A stretch of DNA of 64,000 bases from NCBI GenBank assembly GCA_002239085.1, contig MPNP01000005.1, positions 1 through 64,000 on the forward strand, written 5' to 3'. The notes under the pieces were generated by a model. It ran no database searches and was not told the DNA's origin. It was given only the letters and a program-made list of their open reading frames with translations. Origin of the DNA: Rhodobacteraceae bacterium bin131. GTDB lineage: Bacteria > Pseudomonadota > Alphaproteobacteria > Rhodobacterales > Rhodobacteraceae. This document shows positions 42,618 to 53,866 of the stretch, one piece after another. Numbering within the stretch: the stretch's first letter is position 1; the number at the start of each line of letters is the position of its first letter. Made by a program: the position numbers and the translations under genes.

Positions 42618-44183
42618 TTATTCCCATTCAATTGTTCCTGGAGGCTTAGAAGTGATGTCGTAGGTCACTCGATTGATGCCTACCACCTCATTGACAACAC
42701 GATTAGCGGTTTGTGATAGAAATTCATGTGAAAAAGGATAGTAATTTGCTGTCATCCCATCGACACTGGTGACTGCACGAAGAGCACACACATTTTCATA
42801 CGTCCGACTATCCCCCATAACTCCTACTGTGTTTACTGGAAGGAGGACTGCAAATGCTTGCCAAATGTCATCATAAAGACCAAAGAGATTGATTTGATCC
42901 AAAAAAATTGCATCAACCCTTCTGAGTAAGTCAAGACGATATTGTGTTACCTCTCCAATGCATCGAATTGCTAGACCTGGACCTGGAAATGGATGTCTAC
43001 GAATAAACTCCTTGGGTAAACCTAGCTCATGCCCAAGGAGTCTGACTTCATCCTTGAACAGCTCTCTTAATGGCTCTACGAGTTTAAATGGTATGTCTAG
43101 AGGAAGCCCTCCAACGTTGTGATGAGACTTTATCGTCTCACTTGGTCCTCCTGAGTGACTCACTGATTCAATAACATCAGGATAAAGCGTACCTTGAGCC
43201 AAAAACTTATGGTCTCTGAGTTTTTCTGCTTCATTGTTAAAAATATCAATAAATGCTGACCCAATAATTTTGCGCTTGCTCTCTGGCTCACTTACACCCT
43301 TAAGTCGACTTAAAAATTGTTTGGATGCATTCACCTCAATAAATGGTATGTTGAAATGTTGCTTAAAGATTTGTGATACTTCTTGAGCCTCATTTTTCCT
43401 TAGCAAACCATGATCAACAAAAATACATGTAACTTGATTAGGGAATGTATTGTGCAATAATATGGCGGTTACTGATGAATCAACGCCACCAGAAAGGGCA
43501 CAAATAATCTTTTCATTACCAACTTGATCTCTGAGTTTCTTGGCAATTTCATCCTTAAATTGTCGCATTGTCCAATCAAACGAAAATCCAGCAATCCGAA
43601 CAAAGTTTTCTAGAAATTGTGCTCCATTGACCGTATGGTAAACCTCTGGATGAAACTGAATGCCATAAAAGTGCTTTGATAAATCGGCTATCACCGCAAA
43701 AGGGCTGTTTGCAGAATGAGCAATGCCTTTGAATCCTACTGGGAGAGAAATCACTCGATCACCATGAGACATCCAAACAACCTCACTTCCGTCTGTAAAG
43801 AGGTTTTTGAATATAGTTAGGTTTGAAGCCTCATTAGAACTGAATACTTCTGCCCGTCCAAATTCTCGGATATTTTCTTGTTCTACTATTCCGCCAAGCT
43901 GAGAAGTCATCACTTGCTGGCCATAGCAAATTCCTAAAATCGGAATTCCTAGAGAGTAAATTGCTACTGGAGGTTTTAAAAATTCTGCATCCGTTACTGA
44001 TCCAGGTCCACCAGAAAGAACGATCGCCTTGGGCTGTTTGGATATTAAAAATTCTGGGTTTATGTTCTGGCAGGGATGTATTTCACAATATACCTTGAGC
44101 TCACGTAACCTTCGCGCAATGAGCTGGGTTACTTGACTCCCAAAATCGATAATCAATAACAATTCATTCTTTGATGTGGTCAT
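42618..44183 (-). CDS. guaA: GMP synthase (glutamine-hydrolysing)
   Basis: [48 protein letters not shown], terminal [14 protein letters not shown]. Confidence 0.98.
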   Translation of the reverse strand: MTTSKNELLLIIDFGSQVTQLIARRLRELKVYCEIHPCQNINPEFLISKQPKAIVLSGGPGSVTDAEFLKPPVAIYSLGIPILGICYGQQVMTSQLGGIVEQENIREFGRAEVFSSNEASNLTIFKNLFTDGSEVVWMSHGDRVISLPVGFKGIAHSANSPFAVIADLSKHFYGIQFHPEVYHTVNGAQFLENFVRIAGFSFDWTMRQFKDEIAKKLRDQVGNEKIICALSGGVDSSVTAILLHNTFPNQVTCIFVDHGLLRKNEAQEVSQIFKQHFNIPFIEVNASKQFLSRLKGVSEPESKRKIIGSAFIDIFNNEAEKLRDHKFLAQGTLYPDVIESVSHSGGPSETIKSHHNVGGLPLDIPFKLVEPLRELFKDEVRLLGHELGLPKEFIRRHPFPGPGLAIRCIGEVTQYRLDLLRRVDAIFLDQINLFGLYDDIWQAFAVLLPVNTVGVMGDSRTYENVCALRAVTSVDGMTANYYPFSHEFLSQTANRVVNEVVGINRVTYDITSKPPGTIEWE

Positions 44184-45011
44184 ATCCTCACAGCCTTACA
44201 ATTATTGTCATACTACTTGACAGAAAAATTAGGGCTTTGGTAGCGATTCCGAATTTGTAATACTTATTCACTTCTATTTCTAACCATTTTTTGCAGTCAA
44301 TTTTTTCCATTAACAGGATATATCGCTGAACAATTTGACAAAAATAAGAGGGTGTCATTGCAAGGGGCTTAGTACATTATGAACATTTTAATGAAAAAAT
44401 AATATCTTTATTTTTCAAAATAAACCCAAATTCGCTTGAATTTTTTCATTGGAGCAGTCCCTTGGAGAAATAACTAAAAAGGGGTAGGGCTCTATTGTAT
44501 CTCATCAATGGAATTGAAATTATTTTTTTCAACCTCAATTTTTCTTTGTTTTCTCTATGATCTTGTGATGCAATCAATTCTAGATGTCTGTTTTCCTTTG
44601 GATTGCCCAATGACTCCTTATCGAAATGGCCAAAATCATTTGCCGGTCACAATAATTGACGCAATATTGGCAACTGCTCTTGAACAGAGCACATCTCATA
44701 AAGTGAATGCGTGATTTAAGGAAAGTGAGGTTACTTCTAGTTGAGTGCTCTTCTGAACACTCAGAGAGACAAAGGTACACACGTCTACATGTTGTATAAA
44801 ATCAAATTGACATATTGATGTTTCCGGCAAATTAAATTCAGAAAATTATCTTTAAATGGATTGAAACATCAGGGAATGATTGGAATTTATGGGCATAATG
44901 GAACTAAACATTCAATTCAAGCGAATGTTAAATGGAATTGTAGGTAAAATTTGAGAGGGAATAGTCTTATTACGAATCAATTCTAATTTTCAGTTACAAA
45001 GGACTACGACT

Positions 45012-46562
45012 ATGAATTCAGAAATTCCATCTCGGGAAAGACGAAGGCGCACTGGTGGAGGAAGTAAACGGCGAACTGAAAGGAGTGCCGTAAAAATTGA
45101 AACCGTAGGCTATATTGAAAGAACTCTTCCCAATATTGACATTTTTAATTCAGAGGCGATCGAACTTATTGAACACAATGCTGAATTGATACTTGAGGAA
45201 ATTGGATTTGATTTTGTTGATAACCCAAAGGGTTTGAATCGCTGGAGTGAAGCAGGAGCGGATATTGATGGCGAACGAGTAAGACTTCCCAAAGGACTTG
45301 CCAAAAATTTAATAAAAACTGCTCCATCACAATTCACCCAGCATGCTAGAAATCCACAAAAAAGCGTTCTAATCTCACCTCATACACAAGTTTTTGCACC
45401 GGTATATGGTCCGCCATTTGTTCGCACCCTTGAAGGCGAAAGACGATATGGAACAATTGAGGACTTCAGAAATTTTGTCAAACTCGGTTACATGTCCAAG
45501 TGGCTCCAGCACTCTGGAGGAACTGTTTGCGAGCCAACTGACCTTCCTGTAAACAAGCGCCATTTGGATATGATTTATGCCCATATAAAATATTCCGATA
45601 AGCCCTTTATGGGGTCCGTCACTGATCCCGCTAGAGCACTTGATTCAGTTGCTATGGCACAAATTGTCTTTGGCGACGAATTTGTTAATAGCAATACCGT
45701 ATTGACCTCTTTGATTAATGTGAATTCACCTTTAACCTTTGATTCGGTTATGATGAACGCCTTGGAGGTTTACGCTGAGAATAATCAGGCAGTTATTCTA
45801 TCACCATTCATTGTTGGTGGAGCCATGTCACCGGTCTCAATTATCGGGACTCTGACTCAAGTTCTGGCTGAAGTTTATGTCGGCATTTCCTATTCCCAAT
45901 TGGTACGTAAAGGTGCTCCGGCTATCTTTGGGACATTTGTGACTTCAATTGATATGAATTCTGGAGCTCCAACTTTTGGTACTCCTGAGGCAACAAAAAT
46001 AATTTACGGAGCTGGGCAACTCGCTCGAAAATTGAATTTACCCTACCGCTCAGGTGGAGGATTATGCGGCTCAAAACTACCCGACGCTCAAGCAGGATAT
46101 GAATCGGCAACAAGTTTGCAGGCCAGTTTGTTGGCCGGAGTTAACTTTATGCTCCATTCCTGTGGTTGGCTGGAGGGTGGGCTGGTTTCATCCTATGAAA
46201 AATTTGTTATGGATGCCGACCAACTTGGTGGCTTACACCAATTGGCTGCAACAATTGACACGACTGATAATGGTCAAGCATTGGATGCCATCAGAGAAGT
46301 TCAACCAGGTGGGCATTATCTTGGATGTCAACACACCCAAAACAACTTCCTGGATGCCTTCTGGAAATCCGATTTATTTGATCATGGGCCGTTTGAAACT
46401 TGGTACGAAGAAGGGGCTAGGGATACTCAACAATTCGCCAGAGAACGAGTTAAAAAACTGCTCAGCGATTATCAGCTTCCGGTATTGGATAATGCGATAG
46501 ATGAGGCCTTGCTTGAGTTCATGCAGAGACGCAAGAACCTCGTACCTGATTCTTTTGTATAG
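45012..46562 (+). CDS. Trimethylamine methyltransferase (MttB) superfamily protein, non-pyrrolysine type
   Basis: Starts RRRTGGGSKRR…; NAELILEEIGFDFVDNP, YRSGGGLCGSKLPDAQAGYESATSLQASLLAGVNFMLHSCGWLEGGL; no in-frame stop across 516 aa. Confidence 0.93.
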   Translation: MNSEIPSRERRRRTGGGSKRRTERSAVKIETVGYIERTLPNIDIFNSEAIELIEHNAELILEEIGFDFVDNPKGLNRWSEAGADIDGERVRLPKGLAKNLIKTAPSQFTQHARNPQKSVLISPHTQVFAPVYGPPFVRTLEGERRYGTIEDFRNFVKLGYMSKWLQHSGGTVCEPTDLPVNKRHLDMIYAHIKYSDKPFMGSVTDPARALDSVAMAQIVFGDEFVNSNTVLTSLINVNSPLTFDSVMMNALEVYAENNQAVILSPFIVGGAMSPVSIIGTLTQVLAEVYVGISYSQLVRKGAPAIFGTFVTSIDMNSGAPTFGTPEATKIIYGAGQLARKLNLPYRSGGGLCGSKLPDAQAGYESATSLQASLLAGVNFMLHSCGWLEGGLVSSYEKFVMDADQLGGLHQLAATIDTTDNGQALDAIREVQPGGHYLGCQHTQNNFLDAFWKSDLFDHGPFETWYEEGARDTQQFARERVKKLLSDYQLPVLDNAIDEALLEFMQRRKNLVPDSFV

Positions 46563-46580
46563 TCCGGTTGGTTAGGGGGA

Positions 46581-46604
46581 ACCCTGGGAACTTAATCCCA
46601 GGGT
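46581..46604. terminator. Hairpin between convergent mttB-like and amtB genes
   Basis: ACCCTGGGA-ACTTAA-TCCCAGGGT. Confidence 0.6.
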
Positions 46605-46616
46605 CGTATTCGTTAA

Positions 46617-47816
46617 TTAAGAGGAAAACTCATAGCCACGTTCGCCATGGGCCGCCATGTCAAGGCCAGAAATTTCGTCTTCATTGGCTACACGTATCGG
46701 CACAATCAAGCCAACAACTTTAACAATTATGGTTGTCATGATTACTGTGAATACACCAACGATTACTACTGAACCAATCTGGGCAACCCAGCTTGCGTCC
46801 GCATTGAAAACAGCTATCATGATGGTTCCAAATATACCGCCAATGCCGTGTACCGCAAAGACATCAAGAGTATCATCAATCTTGATCATCTGCTTGACGA
46901 AATCAACACCAAACTGACACAAAACGCCAGCTACGGAGCCTATAATCAGCGCTTCAACAGGTCCAACAAAACCGGAAGCAGGAGTGATTGATGCTAATCC
47001 CGCAATTGTCCCTGTGACCAGTCCAACCAAAGAACATTTTCCAAACCGAATTTTTTCCATCAAAATCCAAGTTAAAGATGCTGCTGCGGCTGAAATATGA
47101 GTCACAGTTATTGCCATTGCTGCACCACCATCGGCTGCTAATTGTGAGCCGCCATTAAAGCCAAACCAACCGACCCATAATAGGGCGGCACCCATCATGA
47201 CCAAGCCTGGAGCATGGGGTGGTTTAGACTTATCACTTCGTGGACCAAGAAAGAAAGCAATTACCAAAGCGGCTATTCCGGCACTTTCATGAACAACAAT
47301 ACCGCCGGCAAAATCAAATGTTCCAATATCTGGACCGTAAATGCCACCTGCCGCTAACATTCCGCCACCCCAAATCCAATTCGCAATCGGGGCATAGCAA
47401 AGAAGCATCCAAGCGCCAGAAAATATAAGAACAAAGGCAAAGTTTATTCTTTCAACATATGCACCCAAAATGAGGGCAGGGGTGATGACAGCAAATGTCA
47501 TTTGAAATGCAAAAAATAAAACTTCTGGAATAGTGCCCGAAAGAGTATTGGCATCAACTCCTGATAAAAAGACTCGGCCAAAACCGCCGAAAAAACTTGA
47601 ATCACCACCGCCGAATGCAATTGAGTAGCCAACAACTAGCCATAAAATACTCATTAAACAAGCAATCGAATAACACTGAGTGAATACACTTAGTACATTT
47701 CTGGCTCGCACTAGTCCCCCATAAAACAGGGCTAATCCAGGAAGAGTCATTAAAAGTACTAAGGCAGTCGCAACAATAATCCAAGCTGTATCTGCTCCTA
47801 CCATTATTATCTCCAA
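46617..47816 (-). CDS. amtB: Ammonium transporter
   Basis: DTAWIIVATALVLLMTLPGLALFYGGLVRARNVLSV…FDFAGGIVVHESAGIAALV…DDTLDVFAVHGIGGIFGTI. Confidence 0.97.
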   Translation of the reverse strand: MEIIMVGADTAWIIVATALVLLMTLPGLALFYGGLVRARNVLSVFTQCYSIACLMSILWLVVGYSIAFGGGDSSFFGGFGRVFLSGVDANTLSGTIPEVLFFAFQMTFAVITPALILGAYVERINFAFVLIFSGAWMLLCYAPIANWIWGGGMLAAGGIYGPDIGTFDFAGGIVVHESAGIAALVIAFFLGPRSDKSKPPHAPGLVMMGAALLWVGWFGFNGGSQLAADGGAAMAITVTHISAAAASLTWILMEKIRFGKCSLVGLVTGTIAGLASITPASGFVGPVEALIIGSVAGVLCQFGVDFVKQMIKIDDTLDVFAVHGIGGIFGTIMIAVFNADASWVAQIGSVVIVGVFTVIMTTIIVKVVGLIVPIRVANEDEISGLDMAAHGERGYEFSS

Positions 47817-48042
47817 TATAAAAATTTAAAATAAAATCAATGTTTGATTAACCGGGTTTTTTTACTCGTCCCCTTCAATGAGATTCTGCGACTTTAAGTG
47901 TCGGTATAGATCAGGGTACACAAGCAACATATTCTTCTTGAACACTTCATCCGAAAGACAACTAAACTCACGCCATAATTGCGGAATTATCATTTGGTCT
48001 GTCGTTTGTTCTAGTCGGAAATCAACCCGTAAAATTAGAATT

Positions 48043-48618
48043 TTAATCTAATCCAAATAATAATAATAACATAATTAGGAAAAAAATAAACCCTGAAATT
48101 ATTCCGGCTAGCAAATCATCAAGAATTATGCCGAAAGGATTTTTGATGCGGTCGACCCATCCAATTGGGCCAGGTTTCCATATATCCAGAAGTCTAAACC
48201 CCAAAAATAAGATGCCGAGATTAAGGATAAATATCCCAAATAATTCCGGTTTCATAAGCCAATTAACTCCCCAACCTTCTTGTATGAGTGTGAAAATTTT
48301 AGCTGTCTCTCCTTGAGGTAAATCGTGGGGTGAATAAATCAGCACAAGCGGCCAAAGTGCCGCTAACTGACCAATCCATTCATCAATTACGATTTCAGAA
48401 GCATCAATTTGCGAAAAATTATCTTTTGCGAGATGGATACAGACGAGACTGAGGCAAATACTCCCAAAAAGAATCAACAAATAGAAATAAGGGCTTAGAT
48501 TCCAAATGATCAAACCGCCAACGAATAGAGTTACCAAAGAAGCCCAAGTACCAGGTGCTTTTGGTAAATATCCTACTCCAAATAGAGTCACGGTCCATTT
48601 ACTCAGAGTTTTCATCAT
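48043..48618 (-). CDS. pgpA: Phosphatidylglycerophosphatase A
   Basis: FGVGYLPKAPGTWASL…EIVIDEWIGQLAAL…WVDRIKNPFGIILDDLLAGIISG. Confidence 0.95.
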   Translation of the reverse strand: MMKTLSKWTVTLFGVGYLPKAPGTWASLVTLFVGGLIIWNLSPYFYLLILFGSICLSLVCIHLAKDNFSQIDASEIVIDEWIGQLAALWPLVLIYSPHDLPQGETAKIFTLIQEGWGVNWLMKPELFGIFILNLGILFLGFRLLDIWKPGPIGWVDRIKNPFGIILDDLLAGIISGFIFFLIMLLLLFGLD

Positions 48619-48682
48619 TCAAATTCGATTAAAACGAGTGATCATTTTTGGTGTGATCAATTGAATAGGCTTTGGTTTGCGA

Positions 48683-49840
48683 TCAAATCTTAACGATAGT
48701 CGCTGTTGCAAGAGCCATGATACCTTCCTTGCGGCCCATAAAACCCAATTTTTCTGAAGTGGTCGCCTTAATGTTGACACGCTCAATCGGAATATTCAGC
48801 AAAGCAGCAACGCGTTTTTGCATAGTACCTTGGTGGGGTCGTATCTTGGGTTGCTCGCAGACAAACGTACAATCAATTGAAGTGAGTTGATAACTTCGTT
48901 CAGAGAGTTGTCGACGTGCATGCTCAACAAAAAGGCTTGAATCTGCATCTTTCCATTGCATTTCCTCAGGCGGGAACCATGTCCCGATATCACCAATTCC
49001 AAGTGCTCCATAAATCGCATCAACGATGGCATGAAGCCCGACATCAGCATCCGAATGACCAATAAGTGATTGATGGAATGGAATTTCAACACCACACAAA
49101 ACGATCTTTTCACCTGGCCCTAAAACATGAACGTCGACTCCCTGACCAGTTCGAACATCAATGAAGTGACTCAAGTGACTTCTAGCAAAATTTAAATCTT
49201 CGGGAGTGGTAATTTTTAAATTCATCCGTTCACCTTCTACTATTTTAATTGACATTCCAGCTTGGACAGCAATTGCTGCACAGTCAGGAGTATCCCCCGT
49301 CCGATTTAAATACGCCTGATGAATTGCCTCAAACTTAAATGTTTGAGGTGTTTGAACGAGTAATTTATAATCCCGAGAAAGATTTTCCTTTAACTGCTCA
49401 TCTTCACTTGTCCAGAGTGCATCGGATAATCGAATTGCAGGAACAGCTGCTTCGGTATGTTCCATCGCGCTAATCAAGTTTGATATCATGTGGCTAGAGA
49501 GGAAAGGGCGTGCTGCATCGTGAATTAGAACATGCGATGTCCCTGTTTGGGCCAATGCTTCTAATCCGGCGAACACTGATTCTGTTCGGCTTGACCCTCC
49601 GTAAGTAATTTCAATTTGATCATCTAAATTGGGTGCAATAAGTTCGTCAAATAATCTTCGATGCTCTTGAGCGATAACAACCACACAAGAATTTATTTCT
49701 GTATGGGCAATAAAACGATTTATTGTGATTGCCAATACACATTGACTACCAATTGTTTGATATTGTTTGGGAGGAAATAATCCGGCACGATGCCCAGACC
49801 CTCCAGCAACGATGACGGCGTCTACTTTCATGGGTTTCAA
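48683..49840 (-). CDS. ispDF: Bifunctional IspD/IspF
   Basis: N-terminal VDAVIVAGGSGHRAGLFPPKQYQ (IspD); C-terminal GQGVDVHVLGPGEKIVLCGVEIPFHQSLIGHSDADVGLHAIVDAIYGAL (IspF). Confidence 0.97.
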   Translation of the reverse strand: MKPMKVDAVIVAGGSGHRAGLFPPKQYQTIGSQCVLAITINRFIAHTEINSCVVVIAQEHRRLFDELIAPNLDDQIEITYGGSSRTESVFAGLEALAQTGTSHVLIHDAARPFLSSHMISNLISAMEHTEAAVPAIRLSDALWTSEDEQLKENLSRDYKLLVQTPQTFKFEAIHQAYLNRTGDTPDCAAIAVQAGMSIKIVEGERMNLKITTPEDLNFARSHLSHFIDVRTGQGVDVHVLGPGEKIVLCGVEIPFHQSLIGHSDADVGLHAIVDAIYGALGIGDIGTWFPPEEMQWKDADSSLFVEHARRQLSERSYQLTSIDCTFVCEQPKIRPHQGTMQKRVAALLNIPIERVNIKATTSEKLGFMGRKEGIMALATATIVKI

Positions 49841-50052
49841 AATATCATAATCCTAAATTATAAGGTCACTATAATGATTCGTTATAATGGAATTATGCAA
49901 AAGCAGAATGATACAATTAACAAATTCCTAGGATTGAACTACAATTGAAGATTTATTGTGGTAAGCAGGATGATTCCTTGGTAATTTATTACCAAAATTT
50001 GGATACGAATTCCTTAATATCTTTTTTCAGCTGCTAGGGTCAGGGGAATAGA

Positions 50053-52377
50053 TTGGTACCTACCAGAATTAAGATTGTTGCAAGCATTTCAAAGTCTTTT
50101 CCTTTGTTTGTGCTTGGGCTATTACCCGTTATTGTCGGGTCAACTTTGTTAATCTGGGACCAGGCGGATATCGCTGCGCCTGAGTCAATTTATATCATCC
50201 TAGTTAATTTCGTCTATATTATCACCTTGATTATGGTTTTGCTGTACACCCTAATCAAAAAATTCAATTTGCAGCGTAACCCCGATGTAAAATCTTCCCT
50301 TTACTTAACTCTGACCCGTGCATTCGCTTTTGTAACCATTATTCCCTCTGTCATGCTGGCGATTATTGCTAGCCTCGGTATTAATATTGGATTGCGAGGA
50401 AATATTGCCAACGAGTTTGTTGATGAGATGAAGGTTGCCGGGGATGCTGTCATTTCATATTTCGATATCAAAGCGGCTGAATTACAAAACTATAACAGCG
50501 AAATTGCATTAGCCCTTGAAAGGATCTTCTTCTTTAATCAAGACATTAGTGAGGGAGAACTACGAAAAGCATTTCAAGACCTCCAAAGCGATTTCCGAAT
50601 TGGCAAGTCGTTTATAATCGACAGTGATTGCAATATCGTTGCACGGGGAGTTAACAGCTACCTTTTTGACTTTACCGATCCCCCAACAAATTTCCTTCGT
50701 GAATTACCCACTCTGGACCAGCAGAATCTGAGTTTGAGTAATTGCGGCGAAATCCTTGATCGGAACTCTTTTTCCAACCTTGAGTACATCGTTTGGAATC
50801 AACGTAACAGTCCCAAGGGAATCATTTATCAGTTACCAAATTCTAGTCAACTTCACTCTGTAACTCACCTTCGTTATTCCAATAATTACTTTCTTTTTGT
50901 TTCAACTGAGCTCATTCAGACATTGGTCGATCTCCAAAAATCAATTTCCGAAGAGTCAACGATCATCACCGGTGAGGTTCCTCAATTGATTGAAACTCTC
51001 TTAAATTATTCAATCATTTTATTAGCAGGGGGGGCACTGCTTATTTTTATCGTTGTTCCGCAAGGATTACTGTTTGCCAATCGAATCAACAAGCCCGTTA
51101 AAAATTTAGCGATTGCCGCTCGAAAAATTGGTGAAGGCGACCTCAAGACAAAATTCTCGACTGAAGGTTCTGATGAAATCGCATTGTTCAGCCGAATCTT
51201 TAAGGAAATGGTTGAAAAACTAGACCACAGTATTAATCGGGAAATTTCAATTCGTATGCTTGCGGAAAGTCGCGAGAGAGAATTTCGCGAAGTTCTTTCT
51301 AATATCTCGTCAGGAGTTATTGGCTTAGACGTCCAACATAATGTTATTTTTATCAACAATTTCGCTATCGAAAAACTTAATCTTGGCGGTAATTTACCAA
51401 GAAATGCTCCAATCAGTTTTCTTTACACACAGCCCTTAAGTCAACTCGTACCTGAATTTGTCCCGATCGTTGATGAACTTTATCAATCACATGATAAAAC
51501 AATCGACCGAAAGCTGGAATTTGCCCATGATAACTATGTCAGGTCTCTATTGATTAAAGCGGCCAAGCGTTTTGATAAGAATGGAGAACCTGAAGGCTAT
51601 GTCATCGCTTTCGATGATATTAGTGACCTCGTTAATGCTGAACAAAAATCGGCTTGGGCAAGTGCTGCCCAGCAAATAGCTCATGAAATAAAAAATGCCT
51701 TTACCCCAGTTTCGGGTGCACTAGACTTGCTCAGGGATAACATTAATACAAAAATTAAAGAGGCCAAAATTCAGCAAATGGAAAAATATGTTGATATCGT
51801 TGAAGAATCGATGCACGGATTGCTTAGAATATCACAAGAGTTCTCTGAATTTGCTAAACTTCCTGAACCAACACTTGAGCTTGCGAATATCGTTAAAGTC
51901 TGCGAGTCAGCACGTGACAACGAGCTTCACAGGGGCGAGAATATGTCAATATTAATTGAAAATAATTTGAAGTCAAACATGCTCCTATTTGATTGGGATC
52001 TCATGCGGCAAGTTATGGTCAACCTATTGAAAAATGCTCGGGAGGGAATAAATGCTAGGATGAAGTTAAATCCTAAAGACCCTATTGCACCTCTAATCAA
52101 AATCGTCTTGGAAGAAACAGAAGGCGAAGTTCTAATCAATGTATTAGATAACGGCATTGGCTTCTCTCGGAACTTAAAAATGAGTGAATATAAAAAACCT
52201 TTTGTTACATTTAATAAGGAAAATGGAAGCGGACTTGGATTGGCTTTCACTGACCGTATAATTGATGGTCATGATGGTCGGATTACTTTAGGACATGCCT
52301 CACCCTTTGGTGACGATTCCCATTCTGGAGCACATATTATAATTCACCTCCCTAATTTAACGCACAAGCTAACGTAA
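50053..52377 (+). CDS. ntrY: Nitrogen regulation sensor histidine kinase NtrY
   Basis: N-terminal TM segments, HAMP, PAS, SAAQQIAHEIKNAFTPVSGALDLL, NLLKNAREG, GSGLGLAFTDRIIDGHDG. Confidence 0.94.
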   Translation: MVPTRIKIVASISKSFPLFVLGLLPVIVGSTLLIWDQADIAAPESIYIILVNFVYIITLIMVLLYTLIKKFNLQRNPDVKSSLYLTLTRAFAFVTIIPSVMLAIIASLGINIGLRGNIANEFVDEMKVAGDAVISYFDIKAAELQNYNSEIALALERIFFFNQDISEGELRKAFQDLQSDFRIGKSFIIDSDCNIVARGVNSYLFDFTDPPTNFLRELPTLDQQNLSLSNCGEILDRNSFSNLEYIVWNQRNSPKGIIYQLPNSSQLHSVTHLRYSNNYFLFVSTELIQTLVDLQKSISEESTIITGEVPQLIETLLNYSIILLAGGALLIFIVVPQGLLFANRINKPVKNLAIAARKIGEGDLKTKFSTEGSDEIALFSRIFKEMVEKLDHSINREISIRMLAESREREFREVLSNISSGVIGLDVQHNVIFINNFAIEKLNLGGNLPRNAPISFLYTQPLSQLVPEFVPIVDELYQSHDKTIDRKLEFAHDNYVRSLLIKAAKRFDKNGEPEGYVIAFDDISDLVNAEQKSAWASAAQQIAHEIKNAFTPVSGALDLLRDNINTKIKEAKIQQMEKYVDIVEESMHGLLRISQEFSEFAKLPEPTLELANIVKVCESARDNELHRGENMSILIENNLKSNMLLFDWDLMRQVMVNLLKNAREGINARMKLNPKDPIAPLIKIVLEETEGEVLINVLDNGIGFSRNLKMSEYKKPFVTFNKENGSGLGLAFTDRIIDGHDGRITLGHASPFGDDSHSGAHIIIHLPNLTHKLT

Positions 52378-52402
52378 AACCAAACCCTATTGAGGCGTAT
52401 TA

Positions 52403-53839
52403 ATGGATGATATTTTAATCGTTGATGACAACTCAAAAATCCGTAGCATTCTCGCAGAACTTCTTCAAAACAGGGGTTATAAAACCCGCGAGGCAAACTC
52501 TGGCTCTTCTTGTCTAAAGCATTTTTTTGATTCGAAACCTAGCTTGGTTTTGCTGGATATCCGACTAAGCGACCCCGAAATGGATGGTATTGAGGTGTTA
52601 AGTCGAATTCGCAAAAATGACGCCGGGACACCTATCATTGTAATGTCAGGGCATGGTACCATCGAAATCGCGGTGAAAGCCATGCAGATGGGAGCTTATG
52701 ATTACCTAGAAAAGCCGATTATGACTGGCCGGCTTATGAATATCATCAAAAACTCCATGGAGTTAGTTGCCTTGCGGCGGCGAGTTATGCAACAACCCAT
52801 AGATCAAGAAGAGTTTCCGGTATTAATTGGTTCATCACCTCGGTTTATTTTTTTTAAAAACCAATTAGACGAAGTCGCAAAAAACTTAAAAGCACGAGTC
52901 CTTCTAAATGGACCTCAAGGATCCGGGAAATCTGCCGGTGCTAAATATATTCATTTAAAATCTCAATTCGCTAATGGACCATTTATAACAGTCAATCTCC
53001 CGACCATAGCTAGTGACCAAGTTATGGCTGCTCTGTTTGGTAAAGTTACTGACTCTTCCTATGAACATGGATACTTTGACATGGCCGAAGGAGGGTGCCT
53101 TTACCTAAAGGAAATTACCTCACTGCCAATGCCAGTGCAGCGGCAACTTGCTCAAGTCTTAGCCCTTGAAACTTTCTATCCGGTTGGAATTCAGGATGGA
53201 ACTCAAAATAGACATCGATTCAACATTAAAATAATTGCTTCAACGCACCAGGATTTTTCTGAACTCCCCGAAGACTTTATCTATCCACCTCTTGTCGACC
53301 GTCTTTCGGCCTTTACTATTAAATCCCCACCACTTTCGGCTATTCGCGATGATATTCCCGAGTTGGCCAACTTTTTTCTTTACAGTTTACACAAATCACA
53401 TGGATGGCCGCTACGGGAATTAAGTAAAGAAGCAGAGAAGTTTATGGTGGCCATGGAATGGAGCGGCAATATTCGGCAACTCAAAAACATAATCGAAAGA
53501 ATCTTAATCAGTAATCAGACTGAAAAACCAATTAGCCTCGATGAATTGGCCCAGTCTTCAAGCGACAATCAAACTAAAGCGCATTCTTTAATCTGCAATA
53601 AATTTGTTGATCTTTCTTTGAAAGAAGCACGTGAGGAATTTGAACGCGAATTCATTATCACCCAAATTAACCGATTTAACGGGAGCATTACTCATGCCAC
53701 AAAAGCCATCGGCATTGAACGAACCGCTCTCCATCGAAAAATGAAGTCCCTCGGCATTGAAATCAAAAACGTTGCTGGCAATCGAAAGGCTGTATATTTT
53801 GAGAAAGCATTCCAGCAAGGCGGGGACGACAACTCATGA
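52403..53839 (+). CDS. ntrX: NtrX response regulator
   Basis: MDDILIVDDNSKIRSILAELLQNRGY, LLDIRLSDPEMDGIEVL, degenerate AAA+ domain, Fis-type HTH at C-terminus. Confidence 0.94.
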   Translation: MDDILIVDDNSKIRSILAELLQNRGYKTREANSGSSCLKHFFDSKPSLVLLDIRLSDPEMDGIEVLSRIRKNDAGTPIIVMSGHGTIEIAVKAMQMGAYDYLEKPIMTGRLMNIIKNSMELVALRRRVMQQPIDQEEFPVLIGSSPRFIFFKNQLDEVAKNLKARVLLNGPQGSGKSAGAKYIHLKSQFANGPFITVNLPTIASDQVMAALFGKVTDSSYEHGYFDMAEGGCLYLKEITSLPMPVQRQLAQVLALETFYPVGIQDGTQNRHRFNIKIIASTHQDFSELPEDFIYPPLVDRLSAFTIKSPPLSAIRDDIPELANFFLYSLHKSHGWPLRELSKEAEKFMVAMEWSGNIRQLKNIIERILISNQTEKPISLDELAQSSSDNQTKAHSLICNKFVDLSLKEAREEFEREFIITQINRFNGSITHATKAIGIERTALHRKMKSLGIEIKNVAGNRKAVYFEKAFQQGGDDNS

Positions 53840-53866
53840 CTTCCAAGACAACATTGAGGTAATCCG

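Noticed and set aside
44508-44714. 68-aa ORF before the mttB-like gene
   Set aside because: Tail faintly resembles a Gfo/Idh/MocA C-terminus but the rest does not; treated as noncoding or relic.
51027-51034. G7 run in ntrY as phase-variable
   Set aside because: Shorter than the G10 tracts, frame is intact and the gene is a housekeeping regulator.
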